Shown here: positions 8,317 to 17,078 of the stretch, in pieces | Position numbering within the stretch: position 1 is the stretch's first letter | How the letters are laid out: each line of letters opens with the position of its first letter | NCBI GenBank assembly: GCA_937148845.1 | Contig: CAKZRW010000042.1 | Coordinates: forward strand, 1 to 39,509 | Origin: an uncultured Actinomycetes bacterium | GTDB taxonomy: Bacteria; Actinomycetota; Thermoleophilia; RBG-16-64-13 | Direction: 5' to 3' | DNA: 39,509 nt | Program-made: the position numbers and the translations under genes | Notes under the pieces: model-generated | What the model was told of the DNA's origin: nothing | Databases searched by the model: none | What the model saw: the letters and a program-made list of their open reading frames with translations, nothing else

Positions 8317-9855
8317 TCATTCGCCCTTCTCGGCAGCCTCTCTCTCCTCTTTGCTGATCTGCCAGCAGGAGTTGGGGCTGGTGCCCGTCGGGGTGGAGGT
8401 CGGCGCGTGCTCAGCGAGCCACTTGTCGGGCTGTTCGATGATGGTGCGCACCGTCTGGCGCACCTTTGCCAGATCGAGTATGGGATACCGTTCAGCAGTG
8501 CGGCCCGAGATGTAGTCAGGAGGCACGAAGCCCACCGAGATCATCTCCGTGGTGTTCAGTTTGCTACGCAATTTGATGAGGGTAGGTAGCGCATCTATAG
8601 GAAGGTTGGTCATGAGGTTCTTCTTGATTGCGGAAGCTATTTTCGGGAAGCGCAGGGTCAACTCTCCCACGCCATTCTGGGCCAGGAGGGCCATCAGGAT
8701 ACAGCGCTGCCGGGCCATGCGAGCGTAGTCGTCGCTGTCAGAGCGGTTGCGAGCCACCGCCAGAGCCTCCATACCATTCAGATGCTGCACGCCGGCTGGA
8801 AAATGGTAGGTGACCTTCTCTCCGCCTTCCTCCAGCGGGGCGTAGGTGATGTTCATGGGGTTGGCCAGGCGGATGGTGACCCCGCCCAGGGCATCCACCA
8901 TATCCACCAGACCCATCATGTCGACCACGGCGTAGTAGTCGATGGGGATGCCGAGGATCAGGCTTGCCGTCTCCCGGACTGCTTCCGCCCCTGGATCACC
9001 GCCCTCCGGAGCCAGCTCTGGGTGCTGCCACCCTGCCGTGTACAGACTGTTTATGATGTCAGGATAGACCGTCTTGCCTAGGGCTTTGGCCGTCTTCGGA
9101 CCAAGCGGAGTCTGGGCGACGTTGCGAGGGATACCGAACAAGGCCACCTGACCGGTCTTCAGATCGACAGTAGCTATGTTGATAGAGTCGGCTCGGGCCC
9201 CTCTACGTCCGTAACCGCGGTCGGAACCGATGAGCAAGACGGTCATACGCTCGTCAGCTCCAAAGTCCAATGTGACCTCGGTAGTGGTGGTGCGACTGGT
9301 CACCGAGGAACTCGAGCCCGGGATACTGCGCGCCGTGGTGGTGCTGCCACCCTGATGGCCGTCGTCTCCAGCAAAGACCGAGGTCACCAGATTGTGAGAG
9401 ATGGCCGCGTAGTAGCCCGCCACCGCATGAGGTACGACCGTGACGGCCAGGAGCAAGGCCAGGGCCACCCCCACCAGGCCCAGGCGCAGTCCCTGGGGAC
9501 GAGGAGGTGAGAAAGCGCCTGGCCGCTCGGTGAGATAGGCGTCGATCATGGCATAGACGCGGAACAGTAGAAGAAGCACGTTGAGGCCCATGAGCGCCAG
9601 AAGCACCTTGGGCTGGACGAGATAGGAAAGGATGGTGTCAACCCCCAGGCTGACTACAATCAGGGCCGCCAACAAGACCGCCCCTACCATGACCAGCATG
9701 ACCACACCCCGTCTGCGAGCTCCCGCCACCAGCTGACCCAACCCTGGCACCAGCAGGGAGAGCAGGGCCCGGAGCAGCCGCCGAGGGTAGGTATCGTGAG
9801 GCCGGGTGTAGTAGAAGGAGCGCTTCATCAGCCACCGTTCGCCGCGTTTGCCCAT
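8317..9855 (-). CDS. LytR-CpsA-Psr family protein with N-terminal multi-helix membrane domain
   Basis: A 512-aa membrane protein. The C-terminal half is an LCP domain, which attaches undecaprenyl-linked polymers to peptidoglycan: MTVLLIGSDRG, RADSINIATVD, FGIPRNV, YYAVVDMMGLVDMVDALGGV, GVQHLNGMEALAVARNRSD and ARMARQRCIL. The conserved arginines and acidic residues of the family are present. Before it lie about four hydrophobic segments, including LVPGLGQLVAGARRRG, then a Ser/Thr linker; most LCP proteins have only one TM helix. ATG 9855 is used, but ATG 9828 is equally possible because neither has a strong SD. A tail beginning APTSTPTG follows the domain. It is divergent from the SDR gene. 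Confidence 0.85.
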   Translation of the reverse strand: MGKRGERWLMKRSFYYTRPHDTYPRRLLRALLSLLVPGLGQLVAGARRRGVVMLVMVGAVLLAALIVVSLGVDTILSYLVQPKVLLALMGLNVLLLLFRVYAMIDAYLTERPGAFSPPRPQGLRLGLVGVALALLLAVTVVPHAVAGYYAAISHNLVTSVFAGDDGHQGGSTTTARSIPGSSSSVTSRTTTTEVTLDFGADERMTVLLIGSDRGYGRRGARADSINIATVDLKTGQVALFGIPRNVAQTPLGPKTAKALGKTVYPDIINSLYTAGWQHPELAPEGGDPGAEAVRETASLILGIPIDYYAVVDMMGLVDMVDALGGVTIRLANPMNITYAPLEEGGEKVTYHFPAGVQHLNGMEALAVARNRSDSDDYARMARQRCILMALLAQNGVGELTLRFPKIASAIKKNLMTNLPIDALPTLIKLRSKLNTTEMISVGFVPPDYISGRTAERYPILDLAKVRQTVRTIIEQPDKWLAEHAPTSTPTGTSPNSCWQISKEEREAAEKGE

Positions 9856-9916
9856 AGTGACAGGCGACCCTGCCCGCCACCTAAGCCTGCGCAGGGCTTG
9901 AGTCTGTCGCTTACCT

Positions 9917-9946
9917 ATTCTAGTCCTTGCGCGGCCGACGGTGTCA
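9917..9946 (-). promoter_or_regulatory. Predicted promoter of the LCP gene
   Basis: On the minus strand, TGACAC (complement of 9941-9946) is followed after 18 bp by TAGAAT (complement of 9917-9922). The start codon is ~60 nt further on. TAGAAT also recurs upstream of the DUF2721 and VOC genes. Confidence 0.45.
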
Positions 9947-9966
9947 CGAACGCGTAACATGTTCGT
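9946..9966. promoter_or_regulatory. Inverted repeat in LCP/SDR divergent spacer
   Basis: ACGAAC (9946-9951) and GTTCGT (9961-9966) form a 6-bp dyad around 9 nt that itself contains most of an ACATGT palindrome. It abuts the predicted LCP -35 and lies ~20 bp before the SDR start, so it could be an operator. No regulator is nearby. Confidence 0.35.
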
Positions 9967-9987
9967 CAAAACCGGGAAGGAGGGGCC

Positions 9988-10790
9988 ATGACGTTTGCTG
10001 GTAAGGTAGTGCTGGTGACCGGAGGCGGGACCGGTATCGGTGCAGCCTGCGCCCGCCGCTTCGCTAGCGAAGGCGCCCACGTGGCCGTAGTAGGTCGGAG
10101 ACGGGAGCCTCTCGAACAGCTGGCTCGGGAGATAGGGGGGTTGGCCCTGGCTGGGGATGCCGCCGACTCCCAGTTCATGAAGGAAGCCCTGGCCACTATC
10201 CACACCCACTGGGGAGGACTGGACGTGCTCATAGCGGCTGCCGGAGCTACAGCCGCAGGTTCGCCGCAGGTTCGGTGCTGGATACCACTGATGAAGCCTG
10301 GGCCCAGGGTCTGCGGGCCAACTTGGACACCGCCTTTGTAGTGGCCCGCGAGTGTCTCCCCTATTTGATCGACCGACAGGGGTGCATCGTCATCATCTCA
10401 TCCATCGCGGGTCTTGCCGCTGGCACAGAGGTCTGCGGGTACACCACCGCCAAACACGGGCTCATCGGCCTGGCCCGTTCGCTAGCGCGCGATTATGGCC
10501 CGCGGGGAGTGCCCGTGAACGTAGTGTGCCCGGGTTGGGTCAAGACGCCTATGGCTGACGCAGAGCTGAAAGAGCTCGCTCAAGCCAAGGGTCTCAGCCT
10601 GGAACAGACCTATGCTCTCGTTACCAGGGATGTTCCCCTGCGACGCCCGGCAGAGCCAGAAGAGATCGCCAGCATCTGTCGCTTTCTTGCCTCAGAGCAA
10701 GCCTCCATCGTCACCGGCGCGGTCATCACCGCGGACGGAGGGGCGACCATCGTGGACGTGCCTACCCTTGCCTTCTGCGAGCCAGCGTGA
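9988..10790 (+). pseudogene. Short-chain dehydrogenase/reductase, frameshifted by an 11-bp duplication
   Basis: A classical SDR split into two frames. The 5' part (from ATG 9988, with GGAAGGAGGGG upstream) carries the TGGGTGIG nucleotide-binding motif and LIAAAGAT. The 3' part carries the ANLDTAF Asn, the IISSIAG Ser, the Y-T-T-A-K catalytic pair and the VNVVCPGWVKTPM segment. CCGCAGGTTCG occurs twice head to tail at 10253-10263 and 10264-10274. Removing one copy joins AGATAAGS to VLDTTDEAW and gives a continuous 263-aa protein of normal family length. All catalytic residues remain, so the lesion is recent, reversible by slippage, or a sequencing/assembly error. Substrate unknown; NAD(P)-dependent oxidoreductase by family. 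Confidence 0.85.
10253..10274. repeat. 11-bp tandem duplication inside the SDR gene
   Basis: Two perfect, contiguous copies of CCGCAGGTTCG. Eleven is not a multiple of three, so one extra copy shifts the frame after the beta-4 Asn-Ala-Gly-like AAAGA segment. The protein prematurely ends at 10341 unless slippage restores the frame. Confidence 0.95.
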
Positions 10791-10913
10791 ACGAAAACTT
10801 GACCAGAGGAAGCACGAGGGGCGACAGGAGAGGTCGAACAGGCCGCCTGGAACCCGGGCGCTTGCCGGGTCGTCGCAGCATCATTCGAGGTCAAGGATCC
10901 AAGGAGGGGGCGC

Positions 10914-12305
10914 ATGAAAGGCTTAGGCTCGAAAAAAGCTCGTCTCGGTTCAAAGCCCGCGCGTTTCTTTGCTGTCGTTCTTCTCTCCGTCACTGTGGTG
11001 ATCGGGCTTACACTCGCGGTCGGGGGATGCGGCTCCACTTCGCCTGAGGGCAACACCGGTCCCTCGAGCACCTCGGTTTCCTCAGAGGGTGTCATGCTTG
11101 CCGCCTCTGACCTTGCCCGCGTCTTGCCCTCCAGTCCCCGGTCCAACGTGCTCTCCGCGGCTAAGACGTTCGAGACTTTCGGGGCTGATCTTTACCAAGA
11201 ACTGGCCAAGCAAGCCGAGGGCGGCAACCTGGTCTTCTCGCCCGCAAGCATCGTCACTGCCCTCGTGATGACCTACGCGGGTGCTGCCGGCCCCACGGCC
11301 GAGGAGATGGCGGCTACCCTCCACCTTGACCTGCAAGGCGAGGCGCTCCACCAAGCCTTCAACGCCTTGGACCAGCTGCTCGAGTCACGCAGTTGGCAAG
11401 GCAAAGACGCCGAGGGCAAGGACGTGGGCGTTTTGGTACGTACTGCCAACAGTCTGTGGGCCCAGAAGGACCTGCCCTTCACACAGGCTTTCTTGGACAC
11501 CCTTGCCGTCAACTACGGAGCCGGCGTGCGTCTTGTGGACTACAAGACCGAGGCGGAGAAAGCTCGCAGGGCCATAAACTCCTGGGTGGCCGAGCAGACG
11601 GAGGGTAAGATCCCCGAGCTGATCCCAGAGGGCGCGCTCGACACCCTGACCCGACTGGTTCTGGTCAACGCGGTGTACCTGGATGCCACCTGGGCCTATC
11701 AGTTCGACAAGGCTTTCACCGCTCCCGGCAGATTCACGACGCTTGCGGGCAACACGGTCGACACCCCCATGATGAGGCAATCCGCCAGCTTCCCGTACGC
11801 TGAAGGGCCAAGTTGGAAGGCTGTCGAGCTGCCTTACCTGCGCGAAGAGCTCTCGCTGCTCCTAGTGGTGCCTGACTCTGGGAAGTTCGCCGAGATCGAG
11901 CAGCAGCTTGCCCAGGGACTGATCAGCGAGGCGGCCGCCGGCTTGTCCGCAGAACGAGAGGTGGATCTCACTCTGCCCAAGTTCGAGTTTCGCACCCAGG
12001 CGGGGTTGAAAGAGGCTCTCGAGGTCATGGGGATGAAGACGGCTTTCCTTCCCGAGTCGGCGGATTTTTCTGCGATGACCGCAGCTGAGAAACTCTTCAT
12101 AGACGAGGTCATCCACGAAGCCTATATCGCAGTGGACGAGGAAGGCACTGAGGCGGCTGCAGCCACAGCGGTGGTCATGCGCGGTACCGCCGCACCGGTC
12201 GAGCAGATCACTCTGGTGATCGACCGGCCGTTCTTGTTCGCGCTACGGGACCGCGACACCGGTGCGATCCTATTCCTGGGACGGGTGGTCGACCCCACGG
12301 CTTGA
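10914..12305 (+). CDS. Serpin-family protease inhibitor, predicted lipoprotein
   Basis: A 463-aa bacterial serpin. The N-terminal hydrophobic segment ends in a lipobox (LAVGGC) with Cys39, so it is probably lipid-anchored outside the membrane. The serpin fold shows in FGADLYQELAK, NLVFSPASIVTALVM, LVLVNAVYLDATW, VDLTLPKFEF and the C-terminal RPFLFALRD-x-x-TGAILFLGRVVDP. The hinge EEGTEAAAATAVVM is small-residue rich, as in inhibitory serpins. Counting from hinge Gly411 puts P1 near Thr425, but Arg423 is also a candidate, so target specificity is open. ATG 10914 follows AAGGAGGGGG. It stands alone between the broken SDR and the CDGSH gene; no partner protease is nearby. Confidence 0.9.
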   Translation: MKGLGSKKARLGSKPARFFAVVLLSVTVVIGLTLAVGGCGSTSPEGNTGPSSTSVSSEGVMLAASDLARVLPSSPRSNVLSAAKTFETFGADLYQELAKQAEGGNLVFSPASIVTALVMTYAGAAGPTAEEMAATLHLDLQGEALHQAFNALDQLLESRSWQGKDAEGKDVGVLVRTANSLWAQKDLPFTQAFLDTLAVNYGAGVRLVDYKTEAEKARRAINSWVAEQTEGKIPELIPEGALDTLTRLVLVNAVYLDATWAYQFDKAFTAPGRFTTLAGNTVDTPMMRQSASFPYAEGPSWKAVELPYLREELSLLLVVPDSGKFAEIEQQLAQGLISEAAAGLSAEREVDLTLPKFEFRTQAGLKEALEVMGMKTAFLPESADFSAMTAAEKLFIDEVIHEAYIAVDEEGTEAAAATAVVMRGTAAPVEQITLVIDRPFLFALRDRDTGAILFLGRVVDPTA

Positions 12306-12547
12306 TCCGGGAGCTGGTACGCGCGGGCTGCCAGGGCCTTGCCGTCGCCGGGACCGCTACCCGCAGCAGCTCCCTACCCTGCTGCTACCCCAGGCGACCG
12401 GCCGCGTAGTAGATTAGTGCTCGGCAGATCAGTGCTTGGGGGCAGCGGTTGCCAGCGCCTTGAGCGCCGAAACAGCGGAGACCGACCGCCGCCTCCTGGC
12501 GGAAAAGCGGACTGGGCAGCGAGTAAGCAGAAAGGAGGTCACCCAGG

Positions 12548-12790
12548 ATGAAGTTCAAGAACGCGCGCGGTCTCAACATGCCTGTGCTCAAGCGGCTACC
12601 CGCCGGCACCTATTACTGGTGCCAGTGCGGGGAGACCAAGAACGTCCCTTTCTGCGACGGATCCCACGAGGGCACCGACATGACCCCCCTCGCGTTTGAG
12701 GTGGACGGACTGGGGACGGTCTCTCTGTGTAGCTGCGGCCTGACCGCCAAAGCACCTCATTGCGACGGCAAGCATCAAGACTACTATTGA
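12548..12790 (+). CDS. Double CDGSH iron-sulfur protein
   Basis: An 80-aa protein with two CDGSH-type [2Fe-2S] sites, each three Cys and one His. The first is YYWCQCGETKNVPFCDGSH; the second is LCSCGLTAKAPHCDGKH, where Lys replaces the Ser. Small double-CDGSH proteins are known redox or cluster-transfer proteins, but their partners are rarely known. There is no signal peptide or TM helix, so it is cytoplasmic. A strong SD (AAAGGAGGT) lies 8 nt before ATG 12548. The 242-bp spacer upstream holds a short hairpin (12363-12385, arms GCAGCAG/CTGCTGC) and no other gene that I can support. Confidence 0.88.
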   Translation: MKFKNARGLNMPVLKRLPAGTYYWCQCGETKNVPFCDGSHEGTDMTPLAFEVDGLGTVSLCSCGLTAKAPHCDGKHQDYY

Positions 12791-12835
12791 TACGACGACT
12801 ATCGCTGTACGCTGCGCAGGTGCAAGGGCCTCGGT

Positions 12836-12881
12836 GGCGGCGCTCACCGGCCGTGCGCTTGCAGGGCCGGTGAGCGCCGCC
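12836..12881 (+). terminator. Perfect 17-bp hairpin after the CDGSH gene
   Basis: Arms GGCGGCGCTCACCGGCC (12836-12852) and its exact complement (12865-12881) flank a 12-nt loop. It lies 45 bp after the CDGSH stop and 40 bp before the next start. No U-tract follows, so a Rho-independent terminator is possible but not canonical. Confidence 0.6.
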
Positions 12882-12921
12882 CCCAGCCTCCAGGTCACGC
12901 TGAGAAGAAAGGGCCTCGGCC

Positions 12922-14157
12922 ATGAGCGTCTATGAAGACATCCGATTAGAAGGCCACATCATCGACTCCCTGCTTCTACCGCGCGTGCTTGACGACATCT
13001 TGGAGCGAGGCGGGGATTACCACATCCTTCACTTCCAGGTGGGTCGGAACAAAGACGACCCCTCTTCGGCGCTGATCCGCGTCACAGCCAGAGATGACGA
13101 GCATCTTGCCACTATCCTCCGGGGACTGCGAAAGCACGGAGCCCAAGTAGTAGATCAACAGGATGTCCAGCTGGAGCCCGCCCCCGCCGACGGAGTCTTC
13201 CCCGAGGATTTCTATTCCACCACCAATCTGGAAACCTACGTCCGCCTCGCTGGTCACTGGATACCCGTGGAATGGCCGGAGATGGATTGCGGCATCGCCG
13301 TGGACCCTCAGACCCCGAGAGCTTGGACCGTGCCCATCGCCCAGGTACGGGCCGGGGACCTCATCCTGGTGGGCGACCGCGGTCTGCGCGTCATCCCCCT
13401 GGAGCGTGATCAGGCTAGCCGCGTCTTTGGATTCATGGGCTCAGCCGTATCCTCCGAGAAACCCAAACACTCCGTGGTGGCCAAGGTAGCTCGCCTGATG
13501 CGACAGAACCGGGCCGAGGGCAAGAGGATCGTGGCCGTGCTGGGACCAGCGGTCATACACACTGGTGCGGCCCCTGCTTTCGCCCGCCTGGTGGCCGGCG
13601 GTTGGGTAGACGTCGTACTAGGCGGAAACGCCGTGGCCGTGCACGACATCGAGTCGGCCTTCTACAACACCTCGCTGGGCATCAACTTGGCCGAGGGCGA
13701 ATCGGTGGAGGGCGGCCATGAACATCATCTGCGGGCCATCAACCGCATCCGCGCCTGCGGGGGTATCCGCCAGGCCGTTGAGCAGGGCGTCCTCCAGAAA
13801 GGCTTGTTCTATGAACTGGTGCGTCACCACGTGCCCTTCGTCCTGGCCGGTTCTATCCGCGATGACGGACCGCTTCCCGACGTCATCACCGACTCGGTGC
13901 AGGCCCAGCAGGCCATGCGGGAGGCCGTCCGCGGGGCCGGGCTCTGCCTGATGCTTTGCAGCATGCTGCATTCCATCGCGACAGGCAATCTCTTGCCTGC
14001 GGCTGTGCACACTGTATGCGTCGATATCAACCCGGCTGTCGCCACCAAGCTCTCCGACCGAGGAAGTTTCCAGACCATCGGTGTCGTGACCGACGTAGGC
14101 TTGTTCTTGGACCGGCTGGTGGTAGAGCTCTCCGAGAGCCGTCCAGCCAGACGCTGA
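12922..14157 (+). CDS. TIGR00300 / LOR-SDH family protein, ornithine-cyclodeaminase-like
   Basis: A 411-aa protein of the TIGR00300 family: N-terminal LEGHIIDSLLLPRVLDDI, GGDYHILHFQVGRNKDDPS, then VLGPAVIHTGAAPAFARLV, VDVVLGGNAVAVHDIESA and AGSIRDDGPLPDVITDSVQAQ. Archaeal members and the C-terminal part of cyanobacterial ArgZ/AgrE are linked to ornithine cyclodeamination (ornithine to proline). The LOR/SDH name comes from similarity to a region of lysine-oxoglutarate reductase/saccharopine dehydrogenase. Ornithine cyclodeaminase is the best guess but is not proved here. AGAAAGGG precedes ATG 12922. No arginine or proline genes are adjacent. Confidence 0.8.
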   Translation: MSVYEDIRLEGHIIDSLLLPRVLDDILERGGDYHILHFQVGRNKDDPSSALIRVTARDDEHLATILRGLRKHGAQVVDQQDVQLEPAPADGVFPEDFYSTTNLETYVRLAGHWIPVEWPEMDCGIAVDPQTPRAWTVPIAQVRAGDLILVGDRGLRVIPLERDQASRVFGFMGSAVSSEKPKHSVVAKVARLMRQNRAEGKRIVAVLGPAVIHTGAAPAFARLVAGGWVDVVLGGNAVAVHDIESAFYNTSLGINLAEGESVEGGHEHHLRAINRIRACGGIRQAVEQGVLQKGLFYELVRHHVPFVLAGSIRDDGPLPDVITDSVQAQQAMREAVRGAGLCLMLCSMLHSIATGNLLPAAVHTVCVDINPAVATKLSDRGSFQTIGVVTDVGLFLDRLVVELSESRPARR

Positions 14158-14252
14158 CGCTTTGACCCGGACTGTGCGAACATACTCCAGACAGGTGTCT
14201 TCGAGCCGGCATCCGGGAAGCAGCGGTAGCCGAGCCGGAAAGGTAGGCGAAA

Positions 14253-14765
14253 ATGGCAAAGCAAGCACATCCGCGCGTGGCTCTGGTGACGGATAGAGGA
14301 GACATCGTGGTCGAGCTTGACCCGGTGAAGGCCCCCCTTTCCACGGCCAACTTCCTGAAATATGTGGCGGCTGGCCATTACGACGGCACAATCTTCCATC
14401 GGGTGATCGCCGACTTCGTCGTCCAGGGCGGAGGCTTCACACCCGACATGAAGCAGAAGCCCACGGCCCCGCCCATAGTCAATGAAGCTGACAACGGCCT
14501 CAGCAACAGGCGGGGAACCGTCGCGATGGCCCGGACACCCGATCCCCACAGCGCCAGCAGTCAGTTCTTCATCAACCTGGCCGACAACGACTTCCTCGAT
14601 CACACCGCCAAGACCCCCAGAGGCTGGGGTTACGCCGTCTTCGGCCGGGTGATAGAGGGGATGGACGTGGTGGATGCTATCGCCCAGGTCGAAACCAGCT
14701 CTCACGGCCCCCACCGCGACGTGCCGGTCAAGCCCGTGGTGCTGAAAAAGGCCGTGCTCAAGTAG
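14253..14765 (+). CDS. Cyclophilin-type peptidyl-prolyl isomerase
   Basis: A 170-aa cyclophilin without signal peptide, so cytoplasmic. Signature segments are [20 protein letters not shown] with the active-site Arg, [27 protein letters not shown], and [17 protein letters not shown]. It catalyses cis-trans isomerisation of prolyl bonds during folding. GGAAAGG precedes ATG 14253. It is 57 bp upstream of the D,D-carboxypeptidase start and could share its transcript. Confidence 0.93.
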   Translation: MAKQAHPRVALVTDRGDIVVELDPVKAPLSTANFLKYVAAGHYDGTIFHRVIADFVVQGGGFTPDMKQKPTAPPIVNEADNGLSNRRGTVAMARTPDPHSASSQFFINLADNDFLDHTAKTPRGWGYAVFGRVIEGMDVVDAIAQVETSSHGPHRDVPVKPVVLKKAVLK

Positions 14766-14821
14766 CGAGGTCTCACAGGTGGTGACATCTACCCAGTAAC
14801 GAGGTCTCCCGAAGAAGTGCG

Positions 14822-16078
14822 GTGACTGGCGAGCTGCGGAGATACCGGCTATCTGGGCCGTGGTTCTGGTTCATAGCCGCCGTTTTGGTGGCGTTCGCCT
14901 CGCTTGGCCTTTGGGCCCCCGGAGCCCAGGCCTGGCCACCGCGAGCTAAGCCGGCTTTGGAGATCACCCCGGCCTTTCCGCAAGGCGAGCCTGCCCTCCC
15001 GCGCCTGACGGCTCAGGGCGCCATCTTGGTGGATCTGGACACCGGCTTTGCCCTTTATGCGCGCAATCCTGATGAGAAGCTCCCCATGGCTTCCACTACC
15101 AAGATCATGACCGCTCTGCTTGTTCTCGAGTCGCTAGATCTGGACCAGACGGTCAAGGTGCCAGCCGCAGCCATCGGCCTCCCCGGATCTGTTGCCGGTC
15201 TACGCCGTGGCGAGAGCCTCACTGTACGCCAGCTGCTTTACGCCCTCTTGGTGGCGAGTGGCAATGACGCTGCAGTTACCCTCGCCATAGCGGCCAAGGG
15301 CAGCGTGGAAGCGTTCGTAGCGGCCATGAACCAGAAAGCCAAGGAACTGGGTCTTCTCCGTACCCACTTCGTCAACCCAAGCGGACTACACCACGAGCAG
15401 CACTACTCTTCCGCCCGCGATCTGGCCTGTTTGGCCCGGGTTGCCATGGCCGACCCAGTGTTCCGAGAGATCGTCTCCACTCCCGAATACGATCTGGGAG
15501 GAGGACGCTTGCTCAAGAGCAGCAATCAGCTGCTGGGACAGGAACCCTGGATCAACGGGATCAAGACCGGGTCCACCCCCTACGCCGGCTACTGCCTGGT
15601 CGCCTCCGGGACTAGGGACGGCCTCACCCTGATCAGCGTGATCCTGGGAGTCGCCGATGATGAGACCCGCTCCGCGGAGACCTTGGCTTTGTTGAACTAC
15701 GGCTTTGCCATGACTCCTCTGACGAATCTGGTCGATCAAGGGGCGGTGATCAGTGAGCTTGCGGTGCCCGATCCATTGGGTCGTAGGGTGCGACTGGTCA
15801 CCGATGCCCCCTTTACCCGCCGCGTCCTGGGTCCGCAGACCGTGACCGCAACCGTGAAGCTGGATAGGCAGGTGACCCTGCCGGTGGAGGCAGGCGAAGT
15901 CATGGGCGAGCTGGAGTTCGAGCAGGGCGACCTGGACCTGGGCGGAGTCAGACTCATTGCGGCTCAAGCGCTGGCCAAGGCTGACATACCCGCCATTCTC
16001 GCCCACTGGAGAGCAATGTGGCCGCCTGGGCTGGACCTCGCCCGCTGGCAGCCCGGTGGTCAGCAAGCCTCGCGCTGA
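14822..16078 (+). CDS. D-alanyl-D-alanine carboxypeptidase (PBP5/DacA family)
   Basis: A 418-aa secreted or membrane-tethered penicillin-binding protein that trims the terminal D-Ala of peptidoglycan stem peptides. The signal segment WFWFIAAVLVAFASLGLW lies at residues ~15-32. The three active-site motifs are S91-T-T-K94, S146-G-N148 and K248-T-G. A ~120-residue C-terminal beta-rich region resembling the PBP5 C-terminal domain follows. The start is GTG 14822 and the SD is weak. Eighteen bases separate it from the lipid kinase downstream, suggesting an operon. No C-terminal amphipathic anchor is obvious. Confidence 0.92.
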   Translation: MTGELRRYRLSGPWFWFIAAVLVAFASLGLWAPGAQAWPPRAKPALEITPAFPQGEPALPRLTAQGAILVDLDTGFALYARNPDEKLPMASTTKIMTALLVLESLDLDQTVKVPAAAIGLPGSVAGLRRGESLTVRQLLYALLVASGNDAAVTLAIAAKGSVEAFVAAMNQKAKELGLLRTHFVNPSGLHHEQHYSSARDLACLARVAMADPVFREIVSTPEYDLGGGRLLKSSNQLLGQEPWINGIKTGSTPYAGYCLVASGTRDGLTLISVILGVADDETRSAETLALLNYGFAMTPLTNLVDQGAVISELAVPDPLGRRVRLVTDAPFTRRVLGPQTVTATVKLDRQVTLPVEAGEVMGELEFEQGDLDLGGVRLIAAQALAKADIPAILAHWRAMWPPGLDLARWQPGGQQASR

Positions 16079-16096
16079 GGGACAGGAGCGCCACCC

Positions 16097-17044
16097 ATGA
16101 AGCCGCCGCTCTTTATAGTGAACCCGGCCTCAGGAGCTCGGCGGCGCTCCCAAGCTCTCGATGCCGTCTTGGCCCGAGCCAGGAAAGTCCTGCCCGGCGC
16201 TGAGGTCTCATACACCGCTTATCCGGGGCATGCCCAGGAGCTCGCCCGGCAGGGTGCGCAGGAGGGGTATCCCCTCCTCGTGGCTGTGGGGGGAGACGGC
16301 ACCTTCAGCGAGGTGGCCAACGGGGTCTTGGAGGTAAAGACGTCTCCGGTCATCGGGGGGCCGGCGGTCGGTCTGATCGACCTGGGTACCGGCGGAGACT
16401 TCCGGCGTAGCCTAGGCTTGGAGCCAGGCCCGGAGGCTTGCCTGGAAGCTTTGGCCACGGGCCGGGAAAGACTGGTGGACGTCGGCCTTGCCCACTTCGT
16501 GGACAGAAACGGCCAGCCTGCGCAGCACTACTTCGTCAACGTCCTTTCCGCGGGCTTGGGCGGCCTGGTCGACCGCTATGTGGAGGCCGTGCCCTCATTC
16601 GTGGGCGGCCGCGCGGGCTACTACCTGGCAGCTTTGCTGGCGGTCGCGGTAAGTAAGGAACAACGACTCCAGGCCCAGGTCACGTGGCAGGGCCAGGCTC
16701 GCGAGGAGATCATTCCCGCTTATCTAGTCGCGGTCTGCAATGGACGTTGGTTTGGCGGAGGTATGGACGTGGCCCCCATGGCCCGACTCGACGACGGCAG
16801 GCTGGAGGTGATCACCGTCACTTCGCCCACCAAGCCCTATCTGGCCAAGCAAGTGCGCACTGTCTATAGCGGTCGGCACCTAGACGAGCCCACCGTGCAT
16901 CATTTCCCGTGCGAGCGGATCGAGCTCGCCATCGCCGACCCTAAAGTCGAACGCCGTTTCTTTCTCGACGTCGACGGCGAGGCCCTGGGCACACTGCCTT
17001 TGCGAGTGCAAGTCCTGCCCCGGCGGCTTCGCCTCCGCTGTTGA
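16097..17044 (+). CDS. YegS/BmrU-type diacylglycerol or lipid kinase
   Basis: A 315-aa protein of the diacylglycerol-kinase catalytic family. It opens with FIVNPASG, the ATP-binding G65-G-D-G-T69 motif lies in LLVAVGGDGTFSEVANG, and GLIDLGTGGDFRRSLGL is the second conserved loop. VAVCNGRWFGGGMDVAPMARLDDG and FFLDVDGEALG complete the pattern. It likely phosphorylates a membrane lipid (diacylglycerol recycling or undecaprenol are options), fitting a wall-associated operon with the carboxypeptidase 18 bp upstream. GGGACAGGAG precedes ATG 16097. Confidence 0.88.
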   Translation: MKPPLFIVNPASGARRRSQALDAVLARARKVLPGAEVSYTAYPGHAQELARQGAQEGYPLLVAVGGDGTFSEVANGVLEVKTSPVIGGPAVGLIDLGTGGDFRRSLGLEPGPEACLEALATGRERLVDVGLAHFVDRNGQPAQHYFVNVLSAGLGGLVDRYVEAVPSFVGGRAGYYLAALLAVAVSKEQRLQAQVTWQGQAREEIIPAYLVAVCNGRWFGGGMDVAPMARLDDGRLEVITVTSPTKPYLAKQVRTVYSGRHLDEPTVHHFPCERIELAIADPKVERRFFLDVDGEALGTLPLRVQVLPRRLRLRC

Positions 17045-17078
17045 GGATACCCTTGAGGACCGCCCGCTGAGGTCTCGC

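Noticed and set aside
10275-10790. Separate small SDR gene starting at 10275
   Set aside because: It lacks the nucleotide-binding half, has no SD, and joins exactly to the upstream part when one 11-bp copy is removed.
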